Below are positions 53,371 through 64,000 of a stretch of DNA of 64,000 nucleotides, in pieces; within the stretch, counting starts at the first letter, position 1, and each line of letters opens with the position of its first letter. The stretch spans positions 124,001-188,000 of the forward strand of contig QEYB01000952.1 in the NCBI GenBank assembly GCA_017562135.1, given 5' to 3'. The position numbers and the translations under genes were made by a program. Source of the stretch: Dipylidium caninum. Taxonomy: Eukaryota; Platyhelminthes; Cestoda; Cyclophyllidea; Dipylidiidae. The notes under the pieces were generated by a model. That model did not search any database. It was not told the DNA's origin and was given only the letters and a program-made list of their open reading frames with translations.

Positions 53371-56300
53371 ATGGCATTTCGGTTTCGAATTAAGGTATGT
53401 TAGACGTTAAAATCAATACTGTATAGCCGGTCTTCTGGCTAAGGTTATGTTTTTTTATTAGCGACTAGATGATCAGCTTGCGAGTAAACCTTCCAAGTAA
53501 TGGTTCATAAATTCTTTCAGAGATCTGTTTTATGAATAAAGGAATACGAACCCTCTAAGTGGCAATTTTCTCCTAAAACGATCCATTATATTAATCCAAT
53601 GAGCTATAGATGAACCTCATATGACGTATTAATATATTAGCGCTTAATAAATAATTTGGAATATTTTCACTTGTCTTCCGTGAATGAAATAATGACCCCT
53701 CAATTTTGCTTTTGTTCTGTCACTTCCTTTATTGAGCGCTCTCCTTAACATTTTTCTCCGATTTCCATATGTGAGGTTCTGTTGATTACCGTAGATGTTG
53801 TGTTTGATTTGTTATATACTTGCGGATTTTCTTTCGTCCATCCATCTCCACAAGAGGTAGCAAACTTTGGACGACCATGTCTTTGTTTATCGGTCCTTAG
53901 TAAAATAAATTAGTGTTTCCGATGTGTTGAACCTTTTTCCATGTGGACAGTAGTTGATATGATTCAATATTTCGAGGAAGTCGATGTAATTTTCTTGTAC
54001 AATTGTCCAGTATTCTGTGATTTTTTTTACGAATTTATGGTTTCGGCTCTCAGACCACGTTTATGCCACAGTTGATGAATTTTTGACACTGACTTTCGAT
54101 AGGTATTTTCCTTTCTCGTAACGACATTTTTTTTCATAAGTATATGCATTTTGTTAATAGGATTGCGTCAAATCGACTGAACGTGGTATTGGAGACGGCA
54201 AACCCTGCCCTCTCGGCTTCTGATCAATCTGAGGTCCCCGTTTGCCTCAAGAAACTTGTCCGCACAATCGTCCGAAGTTTCTACTCTAGAGAACATTCCC
54301 TTATCATCGATTTATTGGTAAACTTACTTCTTCGTGGGTAGCACTGTTTGCTTAATTACTACCTGCTAGATAATTATATTTCTTCCTGAGAGCACCTTTT
54401 TGCTTTGCATGATTTCCACAGTCACACTTGAAGTTGTCGGACACCAAGTTTCATTTACTGTGTTAACAGATGTTGCTCGAAATCTTAAGGAGAGGGGTAG
54501 GGAAGGGGGATAAAACAGGCTTTGTTGGTCAAATATATTGATTGCTTCTCAGTCCCCTTTATTTCATAGGTACGGAACACAATAATGAAGGAAGACGATT
54601 TATGCGAGCGTTTGCGTTTTGAGAAGAAGCAGTTGCGCCAGCATCTCCACACTTTGAAAACGGATCAGTTCATAAAATCAAAGCTGCAGTTAGAGACTGA
54701 TACCGAGGGGAAAATCGCAAAGATCATCCATTACTTTATTGATTATAAGGTGTTCGTCAATATCGTCAAGTACCGCCTGGATCAGATGCAACGTCGATTA
54801 GAGGCCGAGCAGAGACAGACTTCAAGTAGAGCGCTTTTTCGATGCTTTTCTTGTAACAGCGCTTATACCGATCTCGAGGTTGACCGTCTCCTCGATCCTT
54901 TCACTGGCGCCCTTATTTGTGTCTACTGCCGTGCCGAAGTCAAAGAGGAGGAAGATAACGCTCAACGTTCAGATGCTCGTGCCCTTGTCGCTAAATTCCA
55001 TCACCAAGTAATTCTCTCTAATTTTTTAACCTTGCAATCGTCCTGTACGTGTCATTTGGTTACTAATTCACTGTATTATTCCCCTCACTTTCGCTTATCT
55101 TGCGTAAATTCACCAGATGAACTGTTCATATTTGCTAAACATTAACAGATACAGCTTATTTGATACGGTGTCTTTTTTATCCGTGATAGTTATTGTTGGA
55201 AAAATAAATACTTGGAATCTTCCATGTTTCTCGAGTCCTCCTAATGGAGGTCGTAAGACCTATCGGCAAGAGAAAAGTTCTGATTGCCTACACTGAGGTT
55301 AAACTGTATTGCCTCAATAAAATCAAGACCGTGAATGCCGCGTAATATCAATGGGTTATATATGCAACTTGTTCGAAGAGTATTTGTGCCGTTTCTCAGC
55401 GACTTCCTCCTAAAATATATAGGGCTATCTTGTAAGGTGACTTCAACGCACTTTTTTTTCTGGTATAGGTGCGAGGGCCACTGGATGAAGTGTTAAAGGA
55501 ATGTGACCAAGTTCATCTCTCCTCTTCCATTTTGGAGCCAGAATTTCGTGCCTTGGAACCACTTCCCGGGGTGGGTTTATTTATCAATGATTATTAATAT
55601 CTTTTGAATTTTTAATTTTCATACTCTGATTGTGGCTTTACCCTATTTTTTTGAAACCGTTCGATTGTCAACTAAGTTTTTAATCTGAACCACGGTATAC
55701 ACCAATAATTCGTTTTCTCGATTGTCGAAAAAATGCCTCTCACTGTCATTCTTTAGGCTTGTTCGAATATGGATTCCTCTGTTGACGGTATGGATACACG
55801 GGCTACAAATTCATGTATAAATGATCCTAAGAAAGCTTCCTCAATGGGTACTGCGACAGAGAGCACGGTGACTATTGTACTGGATGCCCCCACAAGTTCT
55901 AATGTTGCCGTACCCAAAGAGCGACCTATTTGGATGTCAGAGAGCACTATCAACTCCGGATTAGGTGCTGGTATGTGCATTTCTTATTTTACTTTCGCCT
56001 CATGCATTCGATGAGTTGTTGATTCAGTGCTTGCAGTGTGCCTTATTGCCTGCTTCACAGCCAATTGGACGTAGGCTTGAGTAATCCTAAGTTGTATTTA
56101 GACGTTCAATCAGGCGTTATTTTTGGGGCTAACTTCTCTCAACTGAAGCCTATATTAGTCTGTAGGATTTCATATTTGATTAGTGCAAATATTATTCTAG
56201 GTTCCACCGCAAAAATGATGTCAGCTTAGTCTTGCTCCATTTTTTAAGGTTTGGGTGAATTAGATCGCGGTCCGACTGGTGACTCATCATCACACCCTGA

Positions 56301-56961
56301 TTCAACGACCCAAACGCTAGCCCCAGGTCGGGTTCCCACCAGCCTTCTCGACACTGTCTCCCCTGGTATACAGGACGGTACACAATCCTTTTCAAACCTA
56401 CAAAATTCTACCTCTGACATTATGCAACTCTTGAGGATCCATGAAAGACGCGGTCTCGGAAATCATGGCCCTAAAACTGCACTCAGTACGTGAAGTCGTG
56501 TAATTATTAGCAATATCCTCGATTGAAGAGAAATAATGTTGCGTACTTACTTTCCTTCAGCACACTCGTTCACATAGAATTCCTTTATCTTTTGATTTTT
56601 TAACATTTTAGACCGTCCTCCCAACGGTCCAACCGCCAAAACCTCGGGGGCACCGAACCTCAAAAGCAACCAAAATTCCCTTAACATACATAGTCAAGGC
56701 ATGTTCCTAGTAGCCTTCAGTTTGCTTAACTTTAGAGAATATAGGCAATACCGTTCCTTCATTCCCTTTTTTAAATTTCCAGGTGTATCTGTTGTTCCCG
56801 AGTCGGTAACAACACCCAACAACTATATGGTTAAGTGCGCAAATTCAATCACACCTGTGGCTGAGATTACAATACCCATGATCAAATCGATGGCCCCCGC
56901 CGAACGTTTAGACTACATGCATGTGGGACTCCATTTGTACAGAGATACTGTTACGGACTAG
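53371..56961 (+). CDS. GTF2E1: GTF2E1, TFIIE alpha subunit
   Basis: Large subunit of the basal factor TFIIE, which recruits TFIIH to RNA polymerase II. Exons: candidate first 53371-53394 (MAFRFRIK, phase 0), then 54141-54317, 54570-55007, 55469-55570, 55757-55970, 56249-56485, 56612-56698, 56783-56961; about 485 residues. If the first exon is not used, ATG 54144 gives 476. Seen in the sequence: an N-terminal winged helix (VPVCLKKLVRTIVRSFYSREH; EDDLCERLRFEKKQLRQHL; DQFIKSKL); a zinc ribbon with CFSC and CVYC; the helical KYRLDQMQRRLEAE; a conserved KERPIWMSEST; IMQLLRIHERR; and a C-terminal MAPAERLDYMHVGL. These match the order in human TFIIE alpha. The sixth intron appears to use a GC donor. 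The gene is convergent with the LIN54-like gene, 300 bases away. Confidence 0.93.
56699..56782 (+). other. GC-AG intron in GTF2E1
   Basis: 84-base intron with donor CAAG|GCATGT and acceptor TTTCCAG. The flanking exons join in phase 1 (G|GT) only at this border, and no GT donor nearby keeps the frame. GC-AG introns are a minor but known class. Confidence 0.6.
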
Positions 56962-57264
56962 CTCCCCCTCTTATTTATTGTACATAAAATTGCCTCATTT
57001 CGCTACGTTTACCAGCGTTGCACTTTTTTCACACTTAAGCTGGCAGTCCATCAGGGCTTTTTTCCGACCGGTTTTAGTATCGACACATCTACGATCTCGA
57101 ATAAGTACATCAACTACCCGGACGTGAGGCAAAAAAAGCCTAGTAAATAACGTTAACTTTATATAGTAACGGTTCTTCTTACATAAGTTCGGTACAAATT
57201 TGGGCTGTACAAAAAGAAATTGGTAGTCGAGATAATGCATACATGAAAAGAGGAAATACGTCCA
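56962..57264. other. short convergent intergenic spacer
   Basis: About 300 bases between the stop codons of GTF2E1 and the LIN54-like gene. It must carry both 3' UTRs and may let the transcripts overlap. No AATAAA was seen on either strand. Confidence 0.5.
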
Positions 57265-58918
57265 TTATAAAAAATCCTTTCTGGAGATGTAGGGTCGACC
57301 GGCTCCACTTCGAGAGATAAACTTCACAGAAGGCATTTTAGCTGACCCTGACTCCCCGGTGCCCCCTGAACCGCTCTCTCTGTTCGCGACCACGGATGAA
57401 CGCCTTCGTTGATGGAAGTGTTGGTTGTGGCGATCGAGCAAGTCTATGTCATCATCATCTTCATCAATAAACGGTCCACCTGTGTCTTCCACAGTCCCAT
57501 AGGCACCAACACGTCCTGACTCTCCATCATGAAAATCAACGTCCTCATCATCAACTAAGTCCTCATCATGACGATCGCGCTGACGATGGTGCGGAAGTTG
57601 AACAGATGGACCCAAGGTGTTTCGCGTCGATCCCATCGCCATATCGTCAATGCCATTGCCGCTTGGAACAAGTGATACATTCGAGCGGACTTGGGCCTGT
57701 TGAAACAAAAGCGGTCTTGATAATAGCCATGGGGCAAATTAAGAAAAAAGCTTAACCATACTTTGCTAGTGGCCTCAACAACACGATCAAGGGTACGACC
57801 AAATTCTTCAAGTATTATTCTTTCTTGCGATGCCGGTGGCAGATCCCTACGCTCAGCATCTTCCGCTTGAGCTAAGAGACAACTAGCTGCGGCTTCTATC
57901 GTTTCCCACGTAAAGAAGACATGAGGCATTCTGAAATGTACGACAGCATTTAAAATAATTTAAAGCAATATTTATTTGTCACAGACTTACGTTTCCGCTG
58001 GAGGCTTGATTAAGTGCTTCCTAAAGGCATTGGGCTGACGCGATCTAAGGGAGCCCATTGCAGCCAGACGCATCAGAGACCTACGCTCTATACTGTCTTC
58101 CGTATTGCGGCACCCAAGACATCGACAGAGATCAGAGCAACTGATTTTAGCTTCGTAACATTCGCAGTAATTTTTGAGACACCCGCTGCGTTTGCAATTA
58201 CATCCCTTAGTGTGTTTCCTCTCTCCTTCACCGCGACCAATTTTAGGATGAAATGCTGTAGGGTTTCTCTCAAGCGTCATTTTAATTGCACGACCTCGCT
58301 CTTCTTCATATGCCAAATTATTCATACAGTGGTTGCAATTGCAATTTTGACACAGTTGGCCTTGTGCAAAGCATTCGCAGTAGAGCTTAAGACAATGTGA
58401 CTTCGTGCAGTTACAGGGTTTCCTTGAGCTGGCCATTGTGTTGACGGTTTGCGGAGCCCCAGGCCCGGGAGGAGTGGCAATCCCAACACCAGGAGCTCCG
58501 ATTAGAGTCTGAGCCAGACCGGTCATTGCAGGCACACCAGCCTGGCCGATGCTCACAACTTGGCCGAAGGCTTGTGCAGGGATCGGGCTGGCCATAAAAG
58601 CGCCACTGGGGGCAACGACTAAAGGTTGCACAAAAGTAAGTGAGGACGAGAGTAAGGCACAAAAGTTTACCGCGTATAAGACTTACGTGTCATTTCCTGG
58701 GGTTTCCGAGCATATTGGGCAGCCGTGTTGGTGTTAATTTGAACAGTTTGCGGAGTTAGCAGAGGTTGCACCGGGACAGCATTAAATTGCGAAGGTTTAG
58801 GTTGGAACACCGTTGTTCCGCCAGGCCCAGGGCGCGTATGAAGCACCTGAACCACGTTTGGTGGAAAACCTTGCTTCTGGGAGAGTGTGACTTTTACACC
58901 GACTGGTTGTTGGATCAT
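57265..58918 (-). CDS. LIN54: LIN54/tesmin-type CXC DNA-binding protein
   Basis: Sequence-specific DNA-binding subunit of the MuvB/DREAM complex, which binds cell-cycle (CHR) promoter elements. Exons in order: 58922-58687 (first ATG 58918), 58618-57991, 57930-57762, 57696-57265; phases agree, 486 residues. Two CXC repeats are clear: [19 protein letters not shown] and [18 protein letters not shown], joined by [13 protein letters not shown]. Each keeps the DNA-contacting Tyr in its YC[ED]C motif. After the CXC region come the conserved helices [16 protein letters not shown] and [15 protein letters not shown]. The N-terminal part is Pro/Gln/Val-rich and short compared with human LIN54 (about 750 residues). 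The last exon adds about 140 residues rich in Asp and His with no human counterpart. An upstream 5' exon is possible; ATG 58918 lies right after an acceptor-like TTCTTCAG. Tesmin/TESMIN is the alternative name if orthology differs. Confidence 0.9.
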
Positions 58919-58922
58919 AAGA

Positions 58923-59870
58923 CTGAAGAAGAAATGGTTGTAAGCCAATAAGTGCCAGTTATCAATTAAGTCGGAAAAAAGACAAGGAGCCTAGAAACCG
59001 TTCTTAAGAATACAACGCATCTCCTACAGTCCGACGGGCCCTATGAAAAGCTGCTAAACCACGAACTTAGCGGACAGACAGGCGGAGAGCCCAGGTCAGG
59101 ACATCTGGAGCAAATAGTATTCATCAAACAAATAACCATGTTGAATTGCCGCCCACACTCACAATTTGAATACAAATCTCACAGGTATTTCAAAACCGAG
59201 AGAGAACTATCGTCCATGCATCTAAACAAACTATTAAAACATATTCCATAAATAAAAGAAAACACCAAATTTATTACGTAATTAGTAAATTTATTACAAT
59301 TAATGATATACGTGAAGGGAGGGAGCCCAACTATCTCATTGAGACATTCCTTCACAGTAATTCTTCAGTCCGTTCGTTTTGAGTAAACCAATAGACCAAA
59401 GCAACGGACAGTAAATAATAACGAAATAGCCATTAAAAGGCACTACCCACGTACTCTCTTTTTCTTGGCTTTGATTAGTACTCATCTACCTTGACTCAAA
59501 TCCTTGGTGAAGCCATATTTTAATCTCTGCAAATTGCGTAATTGTGATTGCCGCTACTCGCAATCTGTCATCAGGATGACTTTGAATGTTTTTTAATTAC
59601 CAACCACAATTTACCGCATGGGCGCTTGATGCGTAAACATGGCGCGGATGGTACGACCCTGCGTTCCCCCTTCCTGAAGCGTTTTCTTTTGGTGGCTCGT
59701 GAATAATTTTCTAATCGTAACTTATGACCCATTTGCCAAGGTAACTGGAAATTTTGCATGCAACTTCAATAGTTTCGTATGTCCTGTTTTCCTTATTTGT
59801 CTTACGTTTTCATGCCCTCGTTTTTAATCCCTCTGCACAGATTTTTGTAGAATTCCTATCCTCAGCTTTT
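58923..59870. promoter_or_regulatory. divergent promoter region of LIN54-like and RALBP1 genes (inferred)
   Basis: About 950 bases between divergent start codons. The + strand changes from A-rich to T-rich around 59.5-59.8 kb. A minus-strand open frame at 59571-59759 shows no family similarity. No specific promoter motif was identified. Confidence 0.35.
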
Positions 59871-62800
59871 ATGGAGCTGCACAAAGTAATCACTTGCACA
59901 AGTGCCTCGGAAGGTCCTCAAAGTGAGCACTTTTGGCTGCCTTCCGCCCCTGTACTGGATAACACAAGCTTACTTTCTAGCAAATATGCTGTCGACGGCA
60001 ATATTGATCACGTCCCTGATGAATCACCTACAGGTTTGGGTCAATCTATTCCCCGTTATGGGACACCCGAAGGATCTCTTCAAATGGAGGATGATGCTCC
60101 ACTTTTTAGCGTATATATTTTGCCACTTATGTTATTTTATTCTGAATATTTACTGGTTTTCGACAAATAATCGTGGTTTGTAGCATATGCATGATTAATT
60201 TGTTCGATTTATCATTCTAGTCACTGGGACCGGCTGTATTTTGCTTTTATTCATTTAGAGAACTAACGAGGTTATAAGACGTAATGGCCTCTACGCTGTG
60301 ATTGTAACTGGTTTATATAGTTAGCTATGTTCTTAGGATGTAGTGTATTTTATGTGACGTTGACCGATTTCTATCACAACTCACTTGGGCCCCCTGTTGT
60401 TTGTCTAGAAGGTTGTAGAAGGTATTGAACAGTCGTTCTCATCAAAGAAGCCCAAGTCAGCAACATTTCGCCTGCCTACAGGAAGGAAAAGTCGAGGTCG
60501 GAGGGACCGTCGTGACTCGCTGCATCTGTTTCCGGATTCCCTTTCCACAGATGAACAGTCAACCATACTGGCGCACCCTCTTATCTCCGCTCCATCAATG
60601 CCATCGTCTTCATCATCACTGCCTCCTGAAGACGTTCCGTTGTTTCCTGAAGCTACTTCTCGACTGACAGATAAGCCTAAAAAAGGGAAAACGAAAAATA
60701 AGGAAAAGAAAAGCCCTGAGAAGGACAAGACAATAGGGAAAATTAGTGCGGCCACCAATGCTCTTGAGTTTCCACTCAACGTGTCAAGGAAAAAAAAGAA
60801 GAAACACAGGAAAAAAAGTCGTGCTGAGCAGCTCCTCACGGAATCCGATGTCGATAGGGTATTTCCTTTAAATAAATTTCTACTTAATTTTGATAAGTGA
60901 CAAAGTTTACTAATTTCTTTTCAGACTTTAATTGGTGTCTCGCTCGAAACGGCGCTAGAACGGAATCCAAGCCATGATGGTGTCCCGTTGCCTGCCTTTT
61001 TTCGCCACTTAATAGATTTTGTTGAGGAATATGGTCTTGCAGTAGAAGGTATTTACAGGGTAAGTGTTCTAGTATCTTGGTAAACTGTAATATCTCGTGA
61101 TCGTGCTTCTCTGTGAATATGCGATAACTTTAGGTTCCTGGTGTCAATTCTCAAGTAAAACAGTTAATCAATGCGCTGAACAACGGCTTAGAATTTCCGG
61201 ATATTCCGCCGACATCTCCAGCTTTTTCACATGATGCAACTTTTCCACTCGGTATGAAGTGTATAATACTCTGTTTTTGGTTTTTGTATAATTACGAATT
61301 TGTGTTATCAAGGCTTGAATTCTTAAACTCTTTTGACTATGGCAACTTTAATAAAGGTTATATACTCTTTACTGAAAAGTGGGATATTCGATTTGGCTTG
61401 TTTTTTCGGTATGGAGCTGTTTTTAGCGTGTTTTATCCGTAGAATTAGTGCCAATTTTTATAGTTTACTTCTGTGCTCTATTTTCCTTTGTTTTTATTCA
61501 GGTGACCCAAGTTATTGACCGTATTTGTAGTATTTTTTCAAATACTTTACGAGGCAAAATGCATTCACCACGTCTACTATTGTTTATATTTTCTTGAAAC
61601 TGAACTGAAGCTGCTCCTCTTTTTTATCAATGATGAATGATCATTATTATTGTTTCTAGCCATGTTTCCACAGCTATCTTATTAGTCGCTAAAGCGGCGG
61701 AAAGTGGACGTTACTATTTAACGTTGAGTAAAACAGTCTAGTTTAATATACTTCTTACTGATTGCTTTTCCATTTTTAGACACCATGAGGGAAGGTCGAG
61801 AGAGTGACCCTAGTCCTCCTCATGTGGTCTTTACACCACCTCCACCGCCACACGATCCGGCAGTTGTGACTAGTGTACTGAAACACTTCTTACGCAGTTT
61901 GCCTGAGCCTCTGTTTACCACAGAGTTGAGTCCACTCATTGAGGCAACCTGTGACCTGCCAGCGGAACCGAGCTCTGGTGGCGTCAGTCGACGGCGCCGA
62001 CTGGCTGCTCTGGTACATGGCGAACTTCCGCGCACCAACCGGTACCTCCTCGCGTGGCTACTGCAACACATGAACCGTGTTATCGGTCGCGCTGGTGACA
62101 ATAAAATGACCCTTGCTAATCTCGTCATCGTTTTCTCTCCCACTCTTCGTATGTCGCATCGACTTCTGGCTCTCCTTCTTTCACAACCTTCCTCGGAGGG
62201 TCAGTTGGCCAAAGCTTGCTTTGTTTTACGTATTAGCATTACAGTGGTTACTGTCATTACTTTTCGCCTAGGGTTAAACGCAGTCAATGAGATAGCTTTC
62301 TTGATAACAGGAAATTTCTAAAAACATTGGGAAAGTATCATTTGTCCTCCTGTGGAGAAGTAGAAACCAACGTGTCTATGTGGGGATGGTCATCACTTTA
62401 GGAAGTGATCACCTGAAACCGTCTAAATGAGGTCGAATTCCGATTTGTAGATCTTGAAGTAACTTGTGTTATCTTCCTAATTCAGGCTGCGATTTTTAAT
62501 AAAAAGTAGATCCAGTTGTGTTCCGATGCTTAATTATTTGTGCTTATTCCAACTTTTGTTATTTAACAGACGACATTGTAACGAACTTAGTAGAGTCCGA
62601 AACAACACGACTGGTTGGTTTACCGAATAGCTGTCGTCACGCTCTGCCTCATTGGTTATTCCCCCACCCGGCGTTTACTTACCGTCCCTACAAACCGCCT
62701 CGACCCCCGCCGCCACCCTCCTCTGAGGCCGGTTTCATGCCCTTCGACTTGCCAGATTCGTTGTCCGAATTGGAGGACGAGTTATTCAAACAGGAGTCGC

Positions 62801-62871
62801 TGTTATCTTTCACTCATCAACAGATCGCTTCTGGTAAGGCCAATGCGGAGAAGGACGCTCTTATTTGGGAG
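59871..62871 (+). CDS. RALBP1: RALBP1 (RLIP76), RhoGAP and Ral-binding protein, 3' partial
   Basis: Effector of Ral GTPases and GAP for Cdc42/Rac, acting in endocytosis. Exons seen: 59871-60110, 60409-60858, 60925-61059, 61134-61251, 61780-62199, 62570-62871 (ends in phase 0); 555 codons so far, phases consistent. ATG 59871 follows an acceptor-like TATCCTCAG by five bases. Order: acidic/Ser N-terminus; polybasic region (KKPKKGKTKNKEKK-type runs, SRKKKKKHRKKSR); RhoGAP domain from GVSLETALERNP through PLPAFFRHLIDFVEEYG and GIYR (arginine finger) to KHFLRSLPEPLF and NKMTLANLVIVFSPTL; then Pro-rich sequence; then the start of the Ral-binding coiled coil (SLSELEDELFKQESLL to ALIWE). The RhoGAP domain carries a Pro-rich insertion (TPPPPPHDP). 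The rest of the coiled coil should lie beyond the window; nothing convincing was found in 62872-64000. Confidence 0.92.
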
Positions 62872-64000
62872 GTAAGACCTTAGTTCAAATTCATGCGTAG
62901 TCGTTTTTCATGCACGGCAACAAAGGTAGTACTGTTTCGCTTTTGGGGGCTCTATCGGGGTTATGGCTTCCTATTTGGTATTGTGAGAATAGATCAAGTT
63001 TTCTATTATGCTGAAGGTCGGTTTTTGTGTTGAAGTACAAAGAATTTCTAATATGTGCATGGTTTTTAATTCTTTTTGAATTAACAGAAACATTGGTTGA
63101 ACTATTGCGTAGACACTCGTTTGTCTGGTTAGAAACTAATAGGTGAATGTAACGTCAGCACTTCCTTACGTGCAAGTAACATTACACGTCGCACTTGTGC
63201 ACATATTTTGAGACTAGGCGTTTTGTGGTGGACATGGTTGACTGAGTCTTGTATAGTATGGCGTTTTGCCAATCGTCGCTATTAATCGTGTTAACAATCA
63301 ATAAAACGCGTAAAATTTGAGAAATTTATGAATTCCCAAGAAATTACATGGGTGCTGTTTTCGCCCTTCACGATTTGTGCCTTTTAGAACATGGCTTTTC
63401 TGGAAGTGAAGAGTTGTATTAATGAAATTTTCTACGAAATAAATTAACTATTGCCCATTGGGCGGTATTTAGAGGAGAGTTGAGTGTCCCGTGGTAGAAA
63501 GGCGAGGACAACAATTATAGGAGTGGATCTTACTAAACGTTATTTTTCACAATGTGTAGACTATCTGCACGCTTCTTGGAGTCAGAAGAGATTAAAACTT
63601 GTAACTTATCATCGACGCCCTGTGTTTTCATCTTCTTCTTAGTCTCGATTAACTTACCTCTCGATCGTATTATACTTTTTCCGCTGTTGATTCCCTAATT
63701 TGTGGCAAGGTGTAATTTTAAAGTATATTTTTCTGGTTACTTATGCTTGTCGGCAAGGTAAATCGTTACTATTTGTTGATTTCGTGTTCTCGAATCTTGA
63801 GTTTGCTTTCTCGTGAAGGTTTTTAATGTGTGAACCGGACTATTCTTAGGTTAAAAATTCTTTGTTTTGCAAACTATAGTTGCTTTTGAACTAATCAAAT
63901 GTAGTCGATATAGCGAGTAAAAAACAGGATTGGTTTTCACATTGCTTTCTAAAGTTAAACACCACTTCGTTGTTCTTGGGATGACTGGTAAGTTCACTAT
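62872..64000 (+). other. RALBP1 intron running off the window, no exon seen
   Basis: T-rich on the + strand, as expected for an intron in the sense direction. No open segment resembling the next part of the RALBP1 coiled coil could be read between splice signals. Confidence 0.5.

Overview
The window is metazoan nuclear DNA. It holds interrupted genes with GT-AG introns, animal-only gene families, no operator/ribosome-binding architecture and no CRISPR, rRNA or tRNA that I could find. A parasitic flatworm (cestode or trematode type) is my best guess, by inference: blocks of micro-exons, T-rich sense-strand introns, and a splice-acceptor-like AG a few bases upstream of most start codons, as expected for spliced-leader trans-splicing. 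I cannot name the species. Exon boundaries were worked out by hand from reading frame, splice signals and remembered family alignments; no search was run.

Layout. 0.9-3.7 kb (+): UBA5, the E1 enzyme for UFM1, five exons, complete. 3.9-5.7 kb (+): an unidentified small Cys/Ser-rich gene that may be co-transcribed with UBA5. 6.4 to at least 14.3 kb (-): a synaptotagmin-14/16-like tandem-C2 gene, with the region before its C2 domains built from micro-exons. 18.4-28.7 kb (+): a second, divergently oriented tandem-C2 gene of at least 23 coding exons, with the linker between C2A and C2B built from a run of symmetric phase-1 exons. 30.3-32.6 kb (-): an ARM-like/TIR/SAM protein in one 2.3-kb exon. 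33.2-51.8 kb (-): ARMH1, at least ten recognised exons with large introns. 53.3-57.0 kb (+): GTF2E1 (TFIIE alpha). 57.3-58.9 kb (-): a LIN54/tesmin-type CXC protein. 59.9 kb to beyond the window end (+): RALBP1 (RLIP76), 3' part missing.

The most unusual part is 6-29 kb. Two tandem-C2 genes stand head to head. Three of their C2 domains are cut by introns at the same structural positions and in the same phases. Both genes carry in-frame-skippable micro-exon arrays in non-C2 regions, which could yield many protein isoforms. The other genes fall into general roles: ufmylation (UBA5), basal transcription (GTF2E1), cell-cycle gene control (LIN54), Ral/Rho signalling and endocytosis (RALBP1), and a candidate NAD-consuming TIR protein downstream of ARMH1.

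Divergent gene pairs (SYT14-like/tandem-C2, ARMH1/GTF2E1, LIN54/RALBP1) alternate with convergent pairs. The strand carrying T-rich introns switches at these junctions.
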